A stretch of 64,000 bases of DNA from Paenibacillus dendrobii (GCF_009807035.1 NZ_WUBI01000001.1:372001-436000), one strand, 5' to 3'. Shown: positions 53,819-62,785, numbered from the stretch's first letter. The notes: generated by a model not told the origin, from the sequence alone. A program made the numbers and translations.

Positions 53819-54424
53819 ATGTCGAACAGCAGCGTAATCGAAGCCCTTAAGCAAAGACGTTCCATTTATGGCATCAGCAAAGAAAATGTTAGTTCCGATG
53901 AGCGTATTCAGCAAATCATTGAAGAAACGGTTAAGTACGTTCCTTCTTCCTTCAACTCACAAACCTCCCGCGTCGTTCTGCTGCTTGGGGCAAACCATGA
54001 CAAGCTGTGGGATCTTACGAAGGAAACGCTTCGCAAGGTCGTCAATAACGAAGAAGCGTTCAAAAATACCGATCAGAAGATCGAATCGTTCAAAAGCGGT
54101 TATGGAACGGTACTGTTTCTTGAAGACATGGATATCGTGAAGAACCTACAGGATCAATTTGCACTGTATAAGGATAATTTTCCCGTCTGGTCCAACCAAA
54201 CTTCAGGCATGATCCAGCTGATTGTGTGGACGTTGCTTGAGCAAGAAGGATTCGGGGCTTCGCTTCAGCACTATAATCCTCTCATTGACGAACAGGTGCA
54301 AAAGGAATGGAATCTCCCCTCATCCTGGAAGCTGATTGCCCAAATGCCATTCGGCAAACCGACGGCTCCCGCAGGGGAAAAAGAATTCATGGCAATTGAG
54401 CAGCGCGTGAAGGTATTTAAATAG
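53819..54424 (+). CDS. Nitroreductase-family protein
   Basis: This 201-residue FMN reductase has IEALKQRRSIYGI (FMN phosphate Arg), VPSSFNSQTSRVVLL, and WTLLEQEGFGASLQHYNPL near the C-terminal flavin site, as in Frm2/Hbn1-like and YdgI-type nitroreductases. The ATG at 53819 with GGAGG ten bases ahead is preferred over an upstream ATG. Probable role is reduction of quinones or nitro-compounds. A terminator follows. Confidence 0.88.
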   Translation: MSNSSVIEALKQRRSIYGISKENVSSDERIQQIIEETVKYVPSSFNSQTSRVVLLLGANHDKLWDLTKETLRKVVNNEEAFKNTDQKIESFKSGYGTVLFLEDMDIVKNLQDQFALYKDNFPVWSNQTSGMIQLIVWTLLEQEGFGASLQHYNPLIDEQVQKEWNLPSSWKLIAQMPFGKPTAPAGEKEFMAIEQRVKVFK

Positions 54425-54457
54425 TTCTCGAAGGTCATCTGAAACTCCGATTACATC

Positions 54458-54494
54458 AGCGTCTAAACCCTCACGGGGAATTAGGCGCTTTTTT
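54458..54494 (+). terminator. Nitroreductase terminator
   Basis: AGCGTCTAA pairs with TTAGGCGCT around an inner CCC-GGG stem, followed by TTTTTT. Confidence 0.8.
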
Positions 54495-54638
54495 GGCGTA
54501 AACCATGATGGAATGTGAAAGATTACCAGCGATTGCAGATTGACATTAAAATACATTCGAGTTCATAATGGATACCCTATAAACTAAATAGCTTTAACCG
54601 TTTAAAGCGAAAAGAAACAACAACGAGGAGAGAACAAC

Positions 54639-56042
54639 ATGGATATTTTTCGTAAAAAAACGGTTGAAAGCGTGGATGAAACGGCTGGAAAGCTCAGAAG
54701 AACACTGAGCGCATTAGATTTAACGGCGCTGGGCGTAGGGGCCATCATCGGAACGGGAATCTTCGTCCTGACAGGTGTTGCAGCAGCGGTCCACGCCGGG
54801 CCGGGTCTGATGATTTCATTCGTGATTGCGGCGCTGACCTGCGTGCTATCGGCAATCTGTTATTCGGAATTTGCTTCCAGTGTGCCCGTATCGGGGAGTG
54901 CATACGCGTATAGTTATGTTGCATTTGGTGAAATCATCGCATGGATTCTGGGCTGGGATTTGATCCTTGAATACGGAGTAGCTGCAGCAGCCGTCGCCAG
55001 TGGATGGTCCTCTTATTTTAACGGGTTGTTAGACGGGTTCGGATTGCATCTGCCGGCTGCGCTTTCAGGAGCTTATGATGCTTCGAAAGGTTCGGTTATT
55101 AATTTGCCAGCCGTGATCATCATTTATGTGATTACTTATTTGCTGAACAGAGGAATCAAAGAAACCGCAAGATTTAACGGGGTGATGGTCATCGTTAAAT
55201 TGATTGTCGTATTGCTCTTTATTGGAGTGGGGGCATTTTATGTCAAACCTTCGAATTGGTCACCATTTTTGCCCTTTGGCTTCGGCGGAGTCGTTAACGG
55301 GGCGGCAACGGTATTTTTTGCTTACATCGGTTTTGATGCAGTCGCAACAGCCGCGGAAGAAGTGAAAAGACCCCAGCGAGATCTGCCGATCGGCATCATA
55401 TCATCACTGGCCATCTGCACGGTGCTATATATTACCGTATCGTTGGTGTTGACAGGAATCGTGCCCTACACTTCACTGAACGTCGGAGATCCGGTTGCAT
55501 TTGCACTCCGATTCGTGGATCAGAATCTGCTTGCCGGACTGATATCCATAGGAGCCATTGCCGGCATGACAACCGTGCTGCTGGTTATGTTGTTTGGAAT
55601 GACGCGTCTGTTATTCGCGATTTCCCGCGATGGGCTCTTGACAAAGAAACTGTCTAAAGTAAGCGGCAAATCCCAAACACCAACGCAAAGCACTTGGGTT
55701 ACCGGGACGCTCATCGCGCTTCTGACGGGTTTCGTGCCTCTGAATAAGCTGGCGAATTTGACGAGCATCGGTACATTGTTTGCTTTTGCCGTGGTGTCCG
55801 TTGGCATTATTGCTCTGAGGAGAAACGATGCAGGCAAGGTCAAACAAGGGTTTAGGGTACCATGGGTGCCATTTTTGCCGCTGCTGAGCGCTGCTGCATG
55901 TGTGTACTTAATGATGAATTTACAGGCTATTACCTGGATTGGCTTTGTGATATGGATGTTGATCGGATTGATTATATACATCGCGTATGGGAAAAAGCAT
56001 AGCGCTTTGAACAATGTATCCAATATAGATAAATTATCATAA
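54639..56042 (+). CDS. APC-family amino-acid permease
   Basis: This 467-residue transporter has 12 hydrophobic segments. The first bears the APC substrate motif GVGAIIGTGIFVLTG, and FFAYIGFDAVATAAEEVKRPQRDLP lies after helix 6. It is of the cationic-type YfnA/YhdG branch. The substrate is a neutral or cationic amino acid. GAGGAG precedes the ATG. The stop overlaps a dif-like palindrome. Confidence 0.92.
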   Translation: MDIFRKKTVESVDETAGKLRRTLSALDLTALGVGAIIGTGIFVLTGVAAAVHAGPGLMISFVIAALTCVLSAICYSEFASSVPVSGSAYAYSYVAFGEIIAWILGWDLILEYGVAAAAVASGWSSYFNGLLDGFGLHLPAALSGAYDASKGSVINLPAVIIIYVITYLLNRGIKETARFNGVMVIVKLIVVLLFIGVGAFYVKPSNWSPFLPFGFGGVVNGAATVFFAYIGFDAVATAAEEVKRPQRDLPIGIISSLAICTVLYITVSLVLTGIVPYTSLNVGDPVAFALRFVDQNLLAGLISIGAIAGMTTVLLVMLFGMTRLLFAISRDGLLTKKLSKVSGKSQTPTQSTWVTGTLIALLTGFVPLNKLANLTSIGTLFAFAVVSVGIIALRRNDAGKVKQGFRVPWVPFLPLLSAAACVYLMMNLQAITWIGFVIWMLIGLIIYIAYGKKHSALNNVSNIDKLS

Positions 56043-56064
56043 CATAATGAAAGTTATGTAAACT
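56037..56064. repeat. dif-like 11-6-11 palindrome, copy 3
   Basis: Half-site TCATAACATAA, centre TGAAAG, half-site TTATGTAAACT. It spans the stop codon of the amino-acid permease. Confidence 0.6.
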
Positions 56065-56105
56065 TTATGTGCGGATTCTCTTAGCATTTCATTCCTTTCT
56101 CCGGC

Positions 56106-56134
56106 TTGAACTGGCGCTAACCCCTGATTATGTT
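56106..56134 (+). promoter_or_regulatory. Promoter of the propeller lipoprotein
   Basis: TTGAAC (56106-56111) and TATGTT (56129-56134) are 17 bases apart, about 65 bases before the start codon. Confidence 0.55.
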
Positions 56135-56200
56135 ATATTATTTGAATTGGAGGGTTTTCTTTTGAAGGGACAAGCTGTCCTCAGGAGAGGAGGAACTTGA

Positions 56201-57493
56201 ATGAAATGGTACAAACAGCTTGTAGGAATCACTTTATTATTCAGTGTATTCTTGAGTGCTTGCTCTTCCAGTGAGGAAGAAACCGTAATGCCCGATGCGG
56301 CTCCTGCCATTCAGGATTCTGCGGAGGCTACGGCTGATCAGGGGCAGACTCTGACCATGGTCACTCCGGATACCGTTAAGCAAAGCAGCAAGGATTCAGG
56401 CAAGTATCAGATTCAAACCAAATTGGCGGATTTCCAGCTCTTAAGCGAGACGAAAGGGATTGCCTGGGGACTTACCCGTAATGAACTCCGGCTATATTTA
56501 ACAGAGGATAACGGTCAAACGTGGGTGAACATTTCTCCTTCGGCAAATGTGCAGTTTCCGTCTAATCCGCGTTACGGAAAGAATATTTATTTTACGGACC
56601 CGATGAACGGCTGGATAGTCCGCGATCCGTCTGGAATGTCTGAAACGATTATTCTTCATACGAACGATGGAGGAGAATCCTGGGATATCGCATCCATCCC
56701 CCAAAAGAATAAAATATCCGCTCTTACCTTCAGTTCGCCGCAACGCGGCTGGCTGATGACTTCCGAGGATTCTACTCCCGGCAAAGAGCTCAAGGTACTT
56801 TATCGGACGGATGATGGAGGCTCAGCCTGGAAGATCGTGATGCAAAATACAGAATTCAATCCGAATAAATCAAATCTAACCAGTCCAATCCCCCATTTGG
56901 GATATATGCTCGGGATCAACTTTGTAGATTCCATGACCGGGTTTGCAGCTGTTCAGGAATTGGGTGAACCGAAGCTCTACCGTACTTCGGATGGAGGGGG
57001 AAAATGGACGTCCGGCCCTTCCTTTTTTAACAGGGAGAAATTTAAAAACTGCGTATCCTATGTATCGGACAGTCCGCAATTTTTTGATACGGAACGCAAA
57101 AACGGCTGGATATCGATTGGATGCAAGATAGGCGACACGATTAAGTATAACGGTTATTTTACGAACGATAGCGGTGTTACCTGGAACTTTGCCAATTTTG
57201 GACTAGCCAAAAGCGAAGGGTTAAATCAGACTCTTAGACCCAACTTTATCAGCCCTACCGAAGGGTGGGCACTCATTGGAAGCTTACTTTACCACACGGT
57301 GGATCAAGGTAAAACATGGGGTATCGTATCCGATAACGAGATCATCAAGGATAAACTTCAGGAGTATCCTGAAGTAGTAAAGCTGCAGTTTTCTTCCTCT
57401 AAAGTAGGATGGATGCTGGTTCAGAACAATGAGCAAAAAAGTTCACGCCTGCTCCAGACCATTGATGGCGGAGTCACGTGGCGTGTATTATGA
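56201..57493 (+). CDS. Asp-box beta-propeller lipoprotein (Ycf48-like)
   Basis: This 430-residue lipoprotein has lipobox LSACS and then a linker of about 60 residues. Seven Asp-box-like turns recur at regular spacing: EDNGQTWV, NDGGESWD, DDGGSAWK, SDGGGKWT, NDSGVTWN, VDQGKTWG and IDGGVTWR. Seven such turns point to a seven-bladed propeller like the photosystem assembly factor Ycf48 and BNR sialidase folds. No catalytic residues are evident, so a binding role on the membrane surface is likely. GAGGAGG precedes the ATG. Confidence 0.85.
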   Translation: MKWYKQLVGITLLFSVFLSACSSSEEETVMPDAAPAIQDSAEATADQGQTLTMVTPDTVKQSSKDSGKYQIQTKLADFQLLSETKGIAWGLTRNELRLYLTEDNGQTWVNISPSANVQFPSNPRYGKNIYFTDPMNGWIVRDPSGMSETIILHTNDGGESWDIASIPQKNKISALTFSSPQRGWLMTSEDSTPGKELKVLYRTDDGGSAWKIVMQNTEFNPNKSNLTSPIPHLGYMLGINFVDSMTGFAAVQELGEPKLYRTSDGGGKWTSGPSFFNREKFKNCVSYVSDSPQFFDTERKNGWISIGCKIGDTIKYNGYFTNDSGVTWNFANFGLAKSEGLNQTLRPNFISPTEGWALIGSLLYHTVDQGKTWGIVSDNEIIKDKLQEYPEVVKLQFSSSKVGWMLVQNNEQKSSRLLQTIDGGVTWRVL

Positions 57494-57498
57494 CAGGG

Positions 57499-57525
57499 TG
57501 GAGAACTCAGGTTCTCCGCTTTTTC
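57499..57525 (+). terminator. Propeller lipoprotein terminator
   Basis: GGAGAAC pairs with GTTCTCC, followed by GCTTTTT. Confidence 0.85.
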
Positions 57526-57574
57526 TGTTTTATGGTTAATATAGAACGTTAAAATCCTAAAAATTTAAATAAAA

Positions 57575-57617
57575 TGTGAATTAAATCACAATGTACATCC
57601 TTGAGGTGTGCTATTCT
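57575..57617 (+). promoter_or_regulatory. FNR-type box and -10 element
   Basis: TGTGA, six bases, TCACA (57575-57590) is the exact B. subtilis FNR consensus. The -10 TATTCT lies at 57612-57617, which puts the start near 57624 and the box centre at about -41.5, the classic position for activation. No good -35 is present, as expected. Confidence 0.75.
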
Positions 57618-57660
57618 AAGAGTGTAAGGAGAGCATAAAAAAACAACGGGAGTGAGAATC

Positions 57661-57837
57661 ATGACAAAGGTTACAGAGGACAAAACGACGGAATACCTGC
57701 TCCAATTTTGCTACAACTGCGAGCATGCATGTACCTGTGATACAGAAGAGAAATGCAGGGAATGCTGGGGTGCCCAAGGACTTTTGGACAGAGAGCAGGA
57801 TGAAACGCGTTATTTGCTGGACCAGGTCCATGCGTAA
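57661..57837 (+). CDS. Small Cys-rich protein under FNR-type control
   Basis: This 58-residue protein has six Cys in a CYNC, CTC, CREC pattern (residues 17-35) and an acidic remainder. The Cys pattern could bind zinc or an Fe-S cluster. I do not recognise the family. GGGAGTG precedes the ATG. The perfect FNR-type box upstream suggests expression under oxygen limitation or another Crp/Fnr signal. A terminator follows, so it is a single-gene unit. Confidence 0.75.
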   Translation: MTKVTEDKTTEYLLQFCYNCEHACTCDTEEKCRECWGAQGLLDREQDETRYLLDQVHA

Positions 57838-57859
57838 GACCCTGAACGGCTCATCCTGA

Positions 57860-57897
57860 AACCTCCACAAGCTGAAAAGCGAAGTGGAGGTTTTTTT
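57860..57897 (+). terminator. Terminator of the Cys-rich gene
   Basis: AACCTCCAC pairs with GTGGAGGTT, followed by more Ts. Confidence 0.88.
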
Positions 57898-57985
57898 GTC
57901 ATTCCTGCTGCATATACATGTTATGAACATGCCCGCTTAAGATCAATCCATCGCCTTAGCCAATGTCAAAAGAGGGGGGAGAAGC

Positions 57986-58423
57986 ATGCCAGGAGAACCG
58001 TCATTTTGGATGTTTGACTTCTTCGGTAAAGTCATGCCGATCTTTTTTGTAGTCATTATTGGAATCATCGTTTTGTCTGCCGGCAGAGGATTGTTGCAAT
58101 GGGGGCGGAATAATAAACAGCCTGTTCTCACCGTGGACTCCCGGATTGTCAGTAAACGCACGGAGATTAAGCAGCATCACCATCATGAACCAAACGATCA
58201 TATGTCCAGTCATACGAATACGACATATTTTATTACTTTCGAGGTAGAGAGCGGCGACCGCATGGAATTTAATGTAGACGGGCAGCAGTACGGGATATGT
58301 GCCGAGGGTGATTCCGGGAAGCTCACGTTTCAGGGAACCCGGTTCAAAGGATTTGAACGGAATATGCGTATTGCGCGGGAAGTACAGTCTGCAACCCGCT
58401 ATCGCGATTATGAACGATTCTAG
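57986..58423 (+). CDS. DUF2500 membrane protein
   Basis: This 145-residue protein has one N-terminal transmembrane helix (about 17-38) and a cytoplasmic or exterior beta domain with VLTVDSRIVSKRTEI, a His-rich loop (KQHHHHEPNDH) and TYFITFEVESGDRMEF, the DUF2500 pattern. The function is unknown; the His run could bind metal. GGGGGGAG precedes the ATG. A terminator follows. Confidence 0.85.
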   Translation: MPGEPSFWMFDFFGKVMPIFFVVIIGIIVLSAGRGLLQWGRNNKQPVLTVDSRIVSKRTEIKQHHHHEPNDHMSSHTNTTYFITFEVESGDRMEFNVDGQQYGICAEGDSGKLTFQGTRFKGFERNMRIAREVQSATRYRDYERF

Positions 58424-58439
58424 TTATTACCGAATCTTT

Positions 58440-58467
58440 GACCACATCCTTCAGGATGTGGTCTTTC
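58440..58467 (+). terminator. DUF2500 gene terminator
   Basis: GACCACATCCT pairs with AGGATGTGGTC, followed by TTTCT. Confidence 0.82.
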
Positions 58468-58556
58468 TGTTATTCATGAAATGTAAATGTTTCTTGATTA
58501 GAGACACCGGGTGAATTTAAAGTAGAGACAGCGGATTTGAACAAGGAGGAATGGAA

Positions 58557-59306
58557 ATGTCTTATGAAAATCTTGTTGTTGTCGTTACCGGAGCTGCGCA
58601 GGGCATTGGTTTGGGAGTAGCCAAGGCTTTTGCCGAAAAAGGTGCTTTGCTGGTCATGAGTGACGTGAATGAAGAACAAGGAGCCGCATCCGCGGCGGAA
58701 ATCAGGAATGAAGGGGGACAGGCGATCTTTATTCCCTGTGATGTCCGCCAAGAGGAAGAGATTAAGCAATTAATGAAATCTGCCGAGGAGGAATACGGTA
58801 AAATTGATGTTCTGATTAACAATGCGGGTATATCCCGCTGGAAATCTCCCTATGAACTAACAGCTCAGGAATGGGATGATATTATAAATACCAATGTGCG
58901 AAGCTGTTTTCTTGCGACACGTGAAGCTGCACGCTACATGAAAAAGCAAGGCGGATCCGGTGCGGTTATTAATATGGCGTCTACGCGTGCCCTGATGTCT
59001 GAACCGGATACTGAAGCTTACGCAGCCTCCAAGGGAGCCATTGTGGCGCTTACCCATGCCATGGCCGTATCGCTTGGTACGGATGGAATCCGGGTGAACT
59101 GTATCAGTCCGGGATGGATCGAAACGAAGCAATATGAATCCCTGAAGCCGGCGGACCATGAGCAGCATCCTGCCGGGAGAGTTGGAAGACCGAATGATAT
59201 CGCAAAGGCTTGCCTGTATTTGGCAGATCCGGACAATACCTTCGTAACCGGGACACATCTGGTGGTCGATGGCGGGATGACCCGCAAAATGATTTACGAA
59301 CCGTAA
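58557..59306 (+). CDS. Short-chain dehydrogenase/reductase
   Basis: This 249-residue oxidoreductase has the nucleotide loop TGAAQGIGLG, the NNAG segment, catalytic Ser in NMASTRAL and YAASKG, and the C-terminal VDGGMTRKM usual for classical SDRs. Asp after the second strand (MSDVNEE) suggests NAD preference. The substrate is unknown. The ATG at 58557 is best placed after AAGGAGGA; an ATG two codons upstream is too close. Confidence 0.92.
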   Translation: MSYENLVVVVTGAAQGIGLGVAKAFAEKGALLVMSDVNEEQGAASAAEIRNEGGQAIFIPCDVRQEEEIKQLMKSAEEEYGKIDVLINNAGISRWKSPYELTAQEWDDIINTNVRSCFLATREAARYMKKQGGSGAVINMASTRALMSEPDTEAYAASKGAIVALTHAMAVSLGTDGIRVNCISPGWIETKQYESLKPADHEQHPAGRVGRPNDIAKACLYLADPDNTFVTGTHLVVDGGMTRKMIYEP

Positions 59307-59631
59307 CTTTACTCCTGAGCAGTTGGCACTAAAGCCTTCCATAATTTCTCTATCACGATTGAATAGGATAAATATTCCAAATGGGGAATAGTTCCTTTTG
59401 TGCAGTGCGGCGTTTCGAAAATGGAGGTGAGACCGTCCTATAAGGACATGGGCTCATCTCTTTTTTTTAGATCAATGCTATAATAACTCCGTTTACGATA
59501 TAAATTGAGCTAAAACAAATGCGCGAATCTCAATATATCAAAAAGAAATGAGATGAGCACTGCACATCATTTTGGCTCTTTTTATAGAATTGAGGGCTGC
59601 CTAAGTCCTCGCATAGGAATGGAGGGAAATT
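59307..59631. other. Intergenic region with one terminator
   Basis: It holds the terminator at 59424 and then about 160 AT-rich bases that should contain the promoter of the next gene. A second, weak hairpin (AAATGAGATG with CATCATTT, about 59545-59577) precedes TTTTT. No small gene is convincing. Confidence 0.4.
59424..59468 (+). terminator. SDR terminator
   Basis: GAGGTGAG and GTCC pair with GGAC and CTCATCTC, followed by eight Ts. Confidence 0.82.
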
Positions 59632-61422
59632 ATGATTGTCAAAAATTCTCGATGGCTTGCAGGTTTGTTATTTGTGGCCGCTGCGCTTCTGGTGGGTTTT
59701 CAGTCACCCGCGCATGGAGTCAAAGCGACCTGGGTGTGGCAAACCGAAATGATCGAGGATGGTGGAGTAAAGCTGCTTGATTTTGCCCAGCAGGAAGGCA
59801 TTAATCTAATCTACTTGCAAATCAATCGGGATTTACCTAATGCAACCTATGAAACGTTTATACAGCATGCACACGAGGAGAAAATCGCTGTTCATGCTTT
59901 GGGGGGCGATCCTGGGTGGGCACTGGAGGAACATCGGGAACGAATGCTCGGACTTGCAGATTGGACGATCAATTACAATGCCAGCGTGCCGGAGGAAAAC
60001 CGGTTCGACGGCATCCATCTCGATATAGAACCATATGTCCTCCCCCAGTGGGAGACGGATCAGAGTGCAGTCATCACATCCTGGGAGAACAACTTGAAGG
60101 CTTTTCTCGACAAGACTTCCGGCAGCTCGCTGGAACTCGGAATCGACATTCCTTTTTGGTTTGACCAAACCCTAACTTCAGAGGGAGGCAGCTTGAACGA
60201 ATGGCTGATGAATTCCTATGATCATGTGACTGTGCTCGCATACCGCAATGAAGTGGATTCCGAGCATGGTATCATTACACTTTCGCAGGATGAACTCGAA
60301 CTTGCCGACAGGCTGGGCAAACAAGTCCTGGTGGCCGTCAACACCAAGGAAATGCCTGGTGAAGCATATACAAGCTTTTATGGACGCGGGAAAGAACAGA
60401 TGGATGAATCTTTGAACAGATTATCAGGACAACTGAGTTCATATTCATCATTTGCGGGACTTGCCGTTCATGATTTCCGTAATTGGGAGAACATGCCTGG
60501 CGACAGCGGGGGAGAAGGTTCCGACCCGGGTGGGGAGACGCCTGGATCAAAACCTGATCCGGACCCGGATCCGGGCCCGGGAGCGGGTGATAGGGTCCCG
60601 GATGCAGATCCGGTCATCCGGGATCAAACCGTCAGAGGCACCTATATATGGGAAGCAAATGAAGTACTGCAGAACAGTCAGGAAATACTCGATTTTGCCA
60701 AAGAAAAGAAGCTAAACTGGTTGTATGTCCGACTAGATCTGCAGCAGCCATTCAGTGCTTACAGGTCATTTGTTAAACAAGCCTCTGCGGCAGGAATAGA
60801 AGTACATGCCATGGGAGGCCATCCCATCTGGGCTCTGCAGGAAAACCGGACGAAAATGCTCAAATTGGTCAAGTACGTTAAAGAATATAACCGCGCTGCC
60901 GAGGGAGACGAGCGCTTTCACGGCATTCACCTGGACATCGAGCCATATGTGCTGCCAGAATGGAAAGCAGATCCCGATGGGGTTATCTCACAGTGGACAT
61001 CCAACTTGGATGCGTTCGTCACGGAGCTGAAAAAGGACTCCAGCTTGCAGGCTAGCATGGATCTCGCGGTTTGGTTGGATAAATACAAGGTCCCAGGCGA
61101 AGATATATCGCTTAGCAAATGGATGATCGATCGCATGGATCATGTGTCATTAATGGCTTTCCGTGATAGTGCCAACGGTTCCAATGGTATTGTCAGCGTA
61201 TCGAAGGAAGAAATCGCCTTTGCGGATGAACTCGGCAAACCGATCCTAATCTCTGTGGAGATGAAGGAGAGCCATGAAGGAAACCATATTACCTTTTTTG
61301 AAGAGGGAGAGGAGTACATGGAGGGGGAATTGGCGAAGCTGCCTGATCTGCTGAAGGATTCCTCATCTTATACCGGTAATGTAGTGCATGCTTATAATTA
61401 TTGGAAAAATGCCAAACCCTAA
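59632..61422 (+). CDS. Secreted protein with two tandem GH18-like barrel halves
   Basis: This 596-residue protein has a signal peptide (1-29) and two homologous halves of about 255 residues (32-285 and 335-596) joined by a Pro/Asp/Gly linker. Each half repeats the same order: W-containing strand (ATWVWQTE and GTYIWEAN), LDFAQQEGINLIYLQ or LDFAKEKKLNWLYVR, HALGGDPGWAL or HAMGGHPIWAL, and GIHLDIEPYVLP. The last stretch resembles the GH18 DGxDxDxE signature with His in the second Asp place; the second half also has His for the first Asp. It may bind or cleave wall or matrix glycans. GGAGGG precedes the ATG. Confidence 0.8.
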   Translation: MIVKNSRWLAGLLFVAAALLVGFQSPAHGVKATWVWQTEMIEDGGVKLLDFAQQEGINLIYLQINRDLPNATYETFIQHAHEEKIAVHALGGDPGWALEEHRERMLGLADWTINYNASVPEENRFDGIHLDIEPYVLPQWETDQSAVITSWENNLKAFLDKTSGSSLELGIDIPFWFDQTLTSEGGSLNEWLMNSYDHVTVLAYRNEVDSEHGIITLSQDELELADRLGKQVLVAVNTKEMPGEAYTSFYGRGKEQMDESLNRLSGQLSSYSSFAGLAVHDFRNWENMPGDSGGEGSDPGGETPGSKPDPDPDPGPGAGDRVPDADPVIRDQTVRGTYIWEANEVLQNSQEILDFAKEKKLNWLYVRLDLQQPFSAYRSFVKQASAAGIEVHAMGGHPIWALQENRTKMLKLVKYVKEYNRAAEGDERFHGIHLDIEPYVLPEWKADPDGVISQWTSNLDAFVTELKKDSSLQASMDLAVWLDKYKVPGEDISLSKWMIDRMDHVSLMAFRDSANGSNGIVSVSKEEIAFADELGKPILISVEMKESHEGNHITFFEEGEEYMEGELAKLPDLLKDSSSYTGNVVHAYNYWKNAKP

Positions 61423-61443
61423 GTAATTTGGAAGAAAGATTAA

Positions 61444-61486
61444 TAGCCCCTGCCACCTCCATTGGAGATGGTTAGGGGTTGTTTTT
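61444..61486 (+). terminator. Terminator of the tandem-barrel gene
   Basis: AGCCCCT and CCTCC pair with GGAG and AGGGGTT, followed by GTTTTT. Confidence 0.8.
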
Positions 61487-61589
61487 ATTATCCTTAGAGC
61501 CTTCGGCCAGCTGGGCATTCACACAGAAAAGAGAGCGTGCATAACATAAAGTGTTAGCAAGTGAGGATGATGAAGGAGCGTGAATTCGA

Positions 61590-62696
61590 ATGGCAGGTCA
61601 AGTTAAGCATTATTTTGCACGTGGTAATACAGCTGAGGGGTTATATACGCTGTATGACTCCGTGTTAAGTGGCTTGGACACCGTATTCGTGATCAACGGG
61701 CGGAGTGGATCGGGAACGTCTGAGCTGCTCGGCAAGTTGGCAGAAGCATGGAGAGATAACGTCTGGACCAAGCACTATATACATGAAACGCTGGATAACG
61801 AACGGCTTGAAGGGATTATTCTGGAGGAAGCACGAATTGGAATCGTAGACGGAAATGCTTGGAGCGCGGATCCGGTACTGGATGGAACGGAAATTCGTAT
61901 TGTGGACATAAGCGAGGCTCTCCGCAGTGAGATTTTGGAAGAAGCGGAAGCAGGAACGGTGGAGCAAGAGCAGGAAATGGCCGGACTTTATAAAAATGCG
62001 TATGAATCTTTCTTAAGAACACTCCGCATACACGACGAATGGGAGAAGTTCTACATCGATAATCTGGATCGGGAAGCAGCGAACCGTATTACCTCTGATT
62101 TTGCGGATGAATATCTGATTCCTGTACGTTCCAAAGGGGCGAAAATTACCCGGCGTTTCTTGGGTGCTGCAACATGGCAGGGGGCAGTTGATTACGTTCC
62201 CAATCTAACGGACTCGTTAAGAACGCGTATTTTTGTGAAGGGACGTCCGGGCTCGGGTAAATCCACCATGTTCAAAAAGCTGGCAAAGGAAGCGGAAACA
62301 AGAGGTATTGATACGGAAATTTACCACTGCGGCTTTGATCCGAACAGTCTGGATATGCTCATTTTTCCGGAGCTAAGTCTGGCGATCTTCGACAGCACAG
62401 CTCCGCATGAGCATTTTCCTAGCCGCGAAGGCGATCGCATTCTCGACGTGTATGAATTGGCGATCAAAGAAGGTACAGATGAGGCATTTGCCGATGAAAT
62501 TGCAGAAATCCGCGCCAGATATACTTCCTTTATGAAAAATTCTATCGCTTTGTTATCCGATGTGAAACGGATCCGTGATGAGGTATGGGAAGAATATGAC
62601 GCCGCTATGGATCCGAAATCATTAAAGGTTCTTGCAAGCTTGATCATCAATCAGATTGATGAATTGACGAATACAAGTGCTTTAACAGAAGAATAA
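61590..62696 (+). CDS. Double P-loop ATPase-like protein (PRK06851-like)
   Basis: This 368-residue cytoplasmic protein has two P-loop-like halves. The second has a full Walker A (GRPGSGKSTMFKK, about residue 214). The first has GRSGSGTSELLG near residue 38, where Thr replaces the Lys that binds phosphate, so that half is probably not an ATPase. The halves share YHCGFDPNSLDMLIFPEL-type and AWSADPVL-type segments of an uncharacterised Firmicutes family. AAGGAG precedes the ATG. Function unknown. Confidence 0.75.
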   Translation: MAGQVKHYFARGNTAEGLYTLYDSVLSGLDTVFVINGRSGSGTSELLGKLAEAWRDNVWTKHYIHETLDNERLEGIILEEARIGIVDGNAWSADPVLDGTEIRIVDISEALRSEILEEAEAGTVEQEQEMAGLYKNAYESFLRTLRIHDEWEKFYIDNLDREAANRITSDFADEYLIPVRSKGAKITRRFLGAATWQGAVDYVPNLTDSLRTRIFVKGRPGSGKSTMFKKLAKEAETRGIDTEIYHCGFDPNSLDMLIFPELSLAIFDSTAPHEHFPSREGDRILDVYELAIKEGTDEAFADEIAEIRARYTSFMKNSIALLSDVKRIRDEVWEEYDAAMDPKSLKVLASLIINQIDELTNTSALTEE

Positions 62697-62722
62697 TTGA
62701 CATAACACCAGTTATGTTAACT
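62695..62722. repeat. dif-like 11-6-11 palindrome, copy 4
   Basis: Half-site AATTGACATAA, centre CACCAG, half-site TTATGTTAACT. It is the most symmetric of the four copies (nine of eleven positions) and overlaps the stop of the P-loop gene. Confidence 0.6.
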
Positions 62723-62739
62723 TAATTTGCATAAAATAA

Positions 62740-62775
62740 AACACCCCTTTTTGAAATGGATGAAAAGGGGTGTTA
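62740..62775 (-). terminator. Terminator of the sugar-binding protein gene
   Basis: AACACCCCTTTT pairs with AAAAGGGGTGTT; on the minus strand TTTTATTTT follows the stem. Confidence 0.85.
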
Positions 62776-62785
62776 GAGATGCTGT

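Noticed and set aside
61538..61560. Fifth TTATGTAAACT-type dif-like site (GTGCATAACATAAAGTG)
   Set aside because: It shares the GCATAA and CATAAA pieces with the palindrome at 51500, but the right half does not form an inverted repeat.
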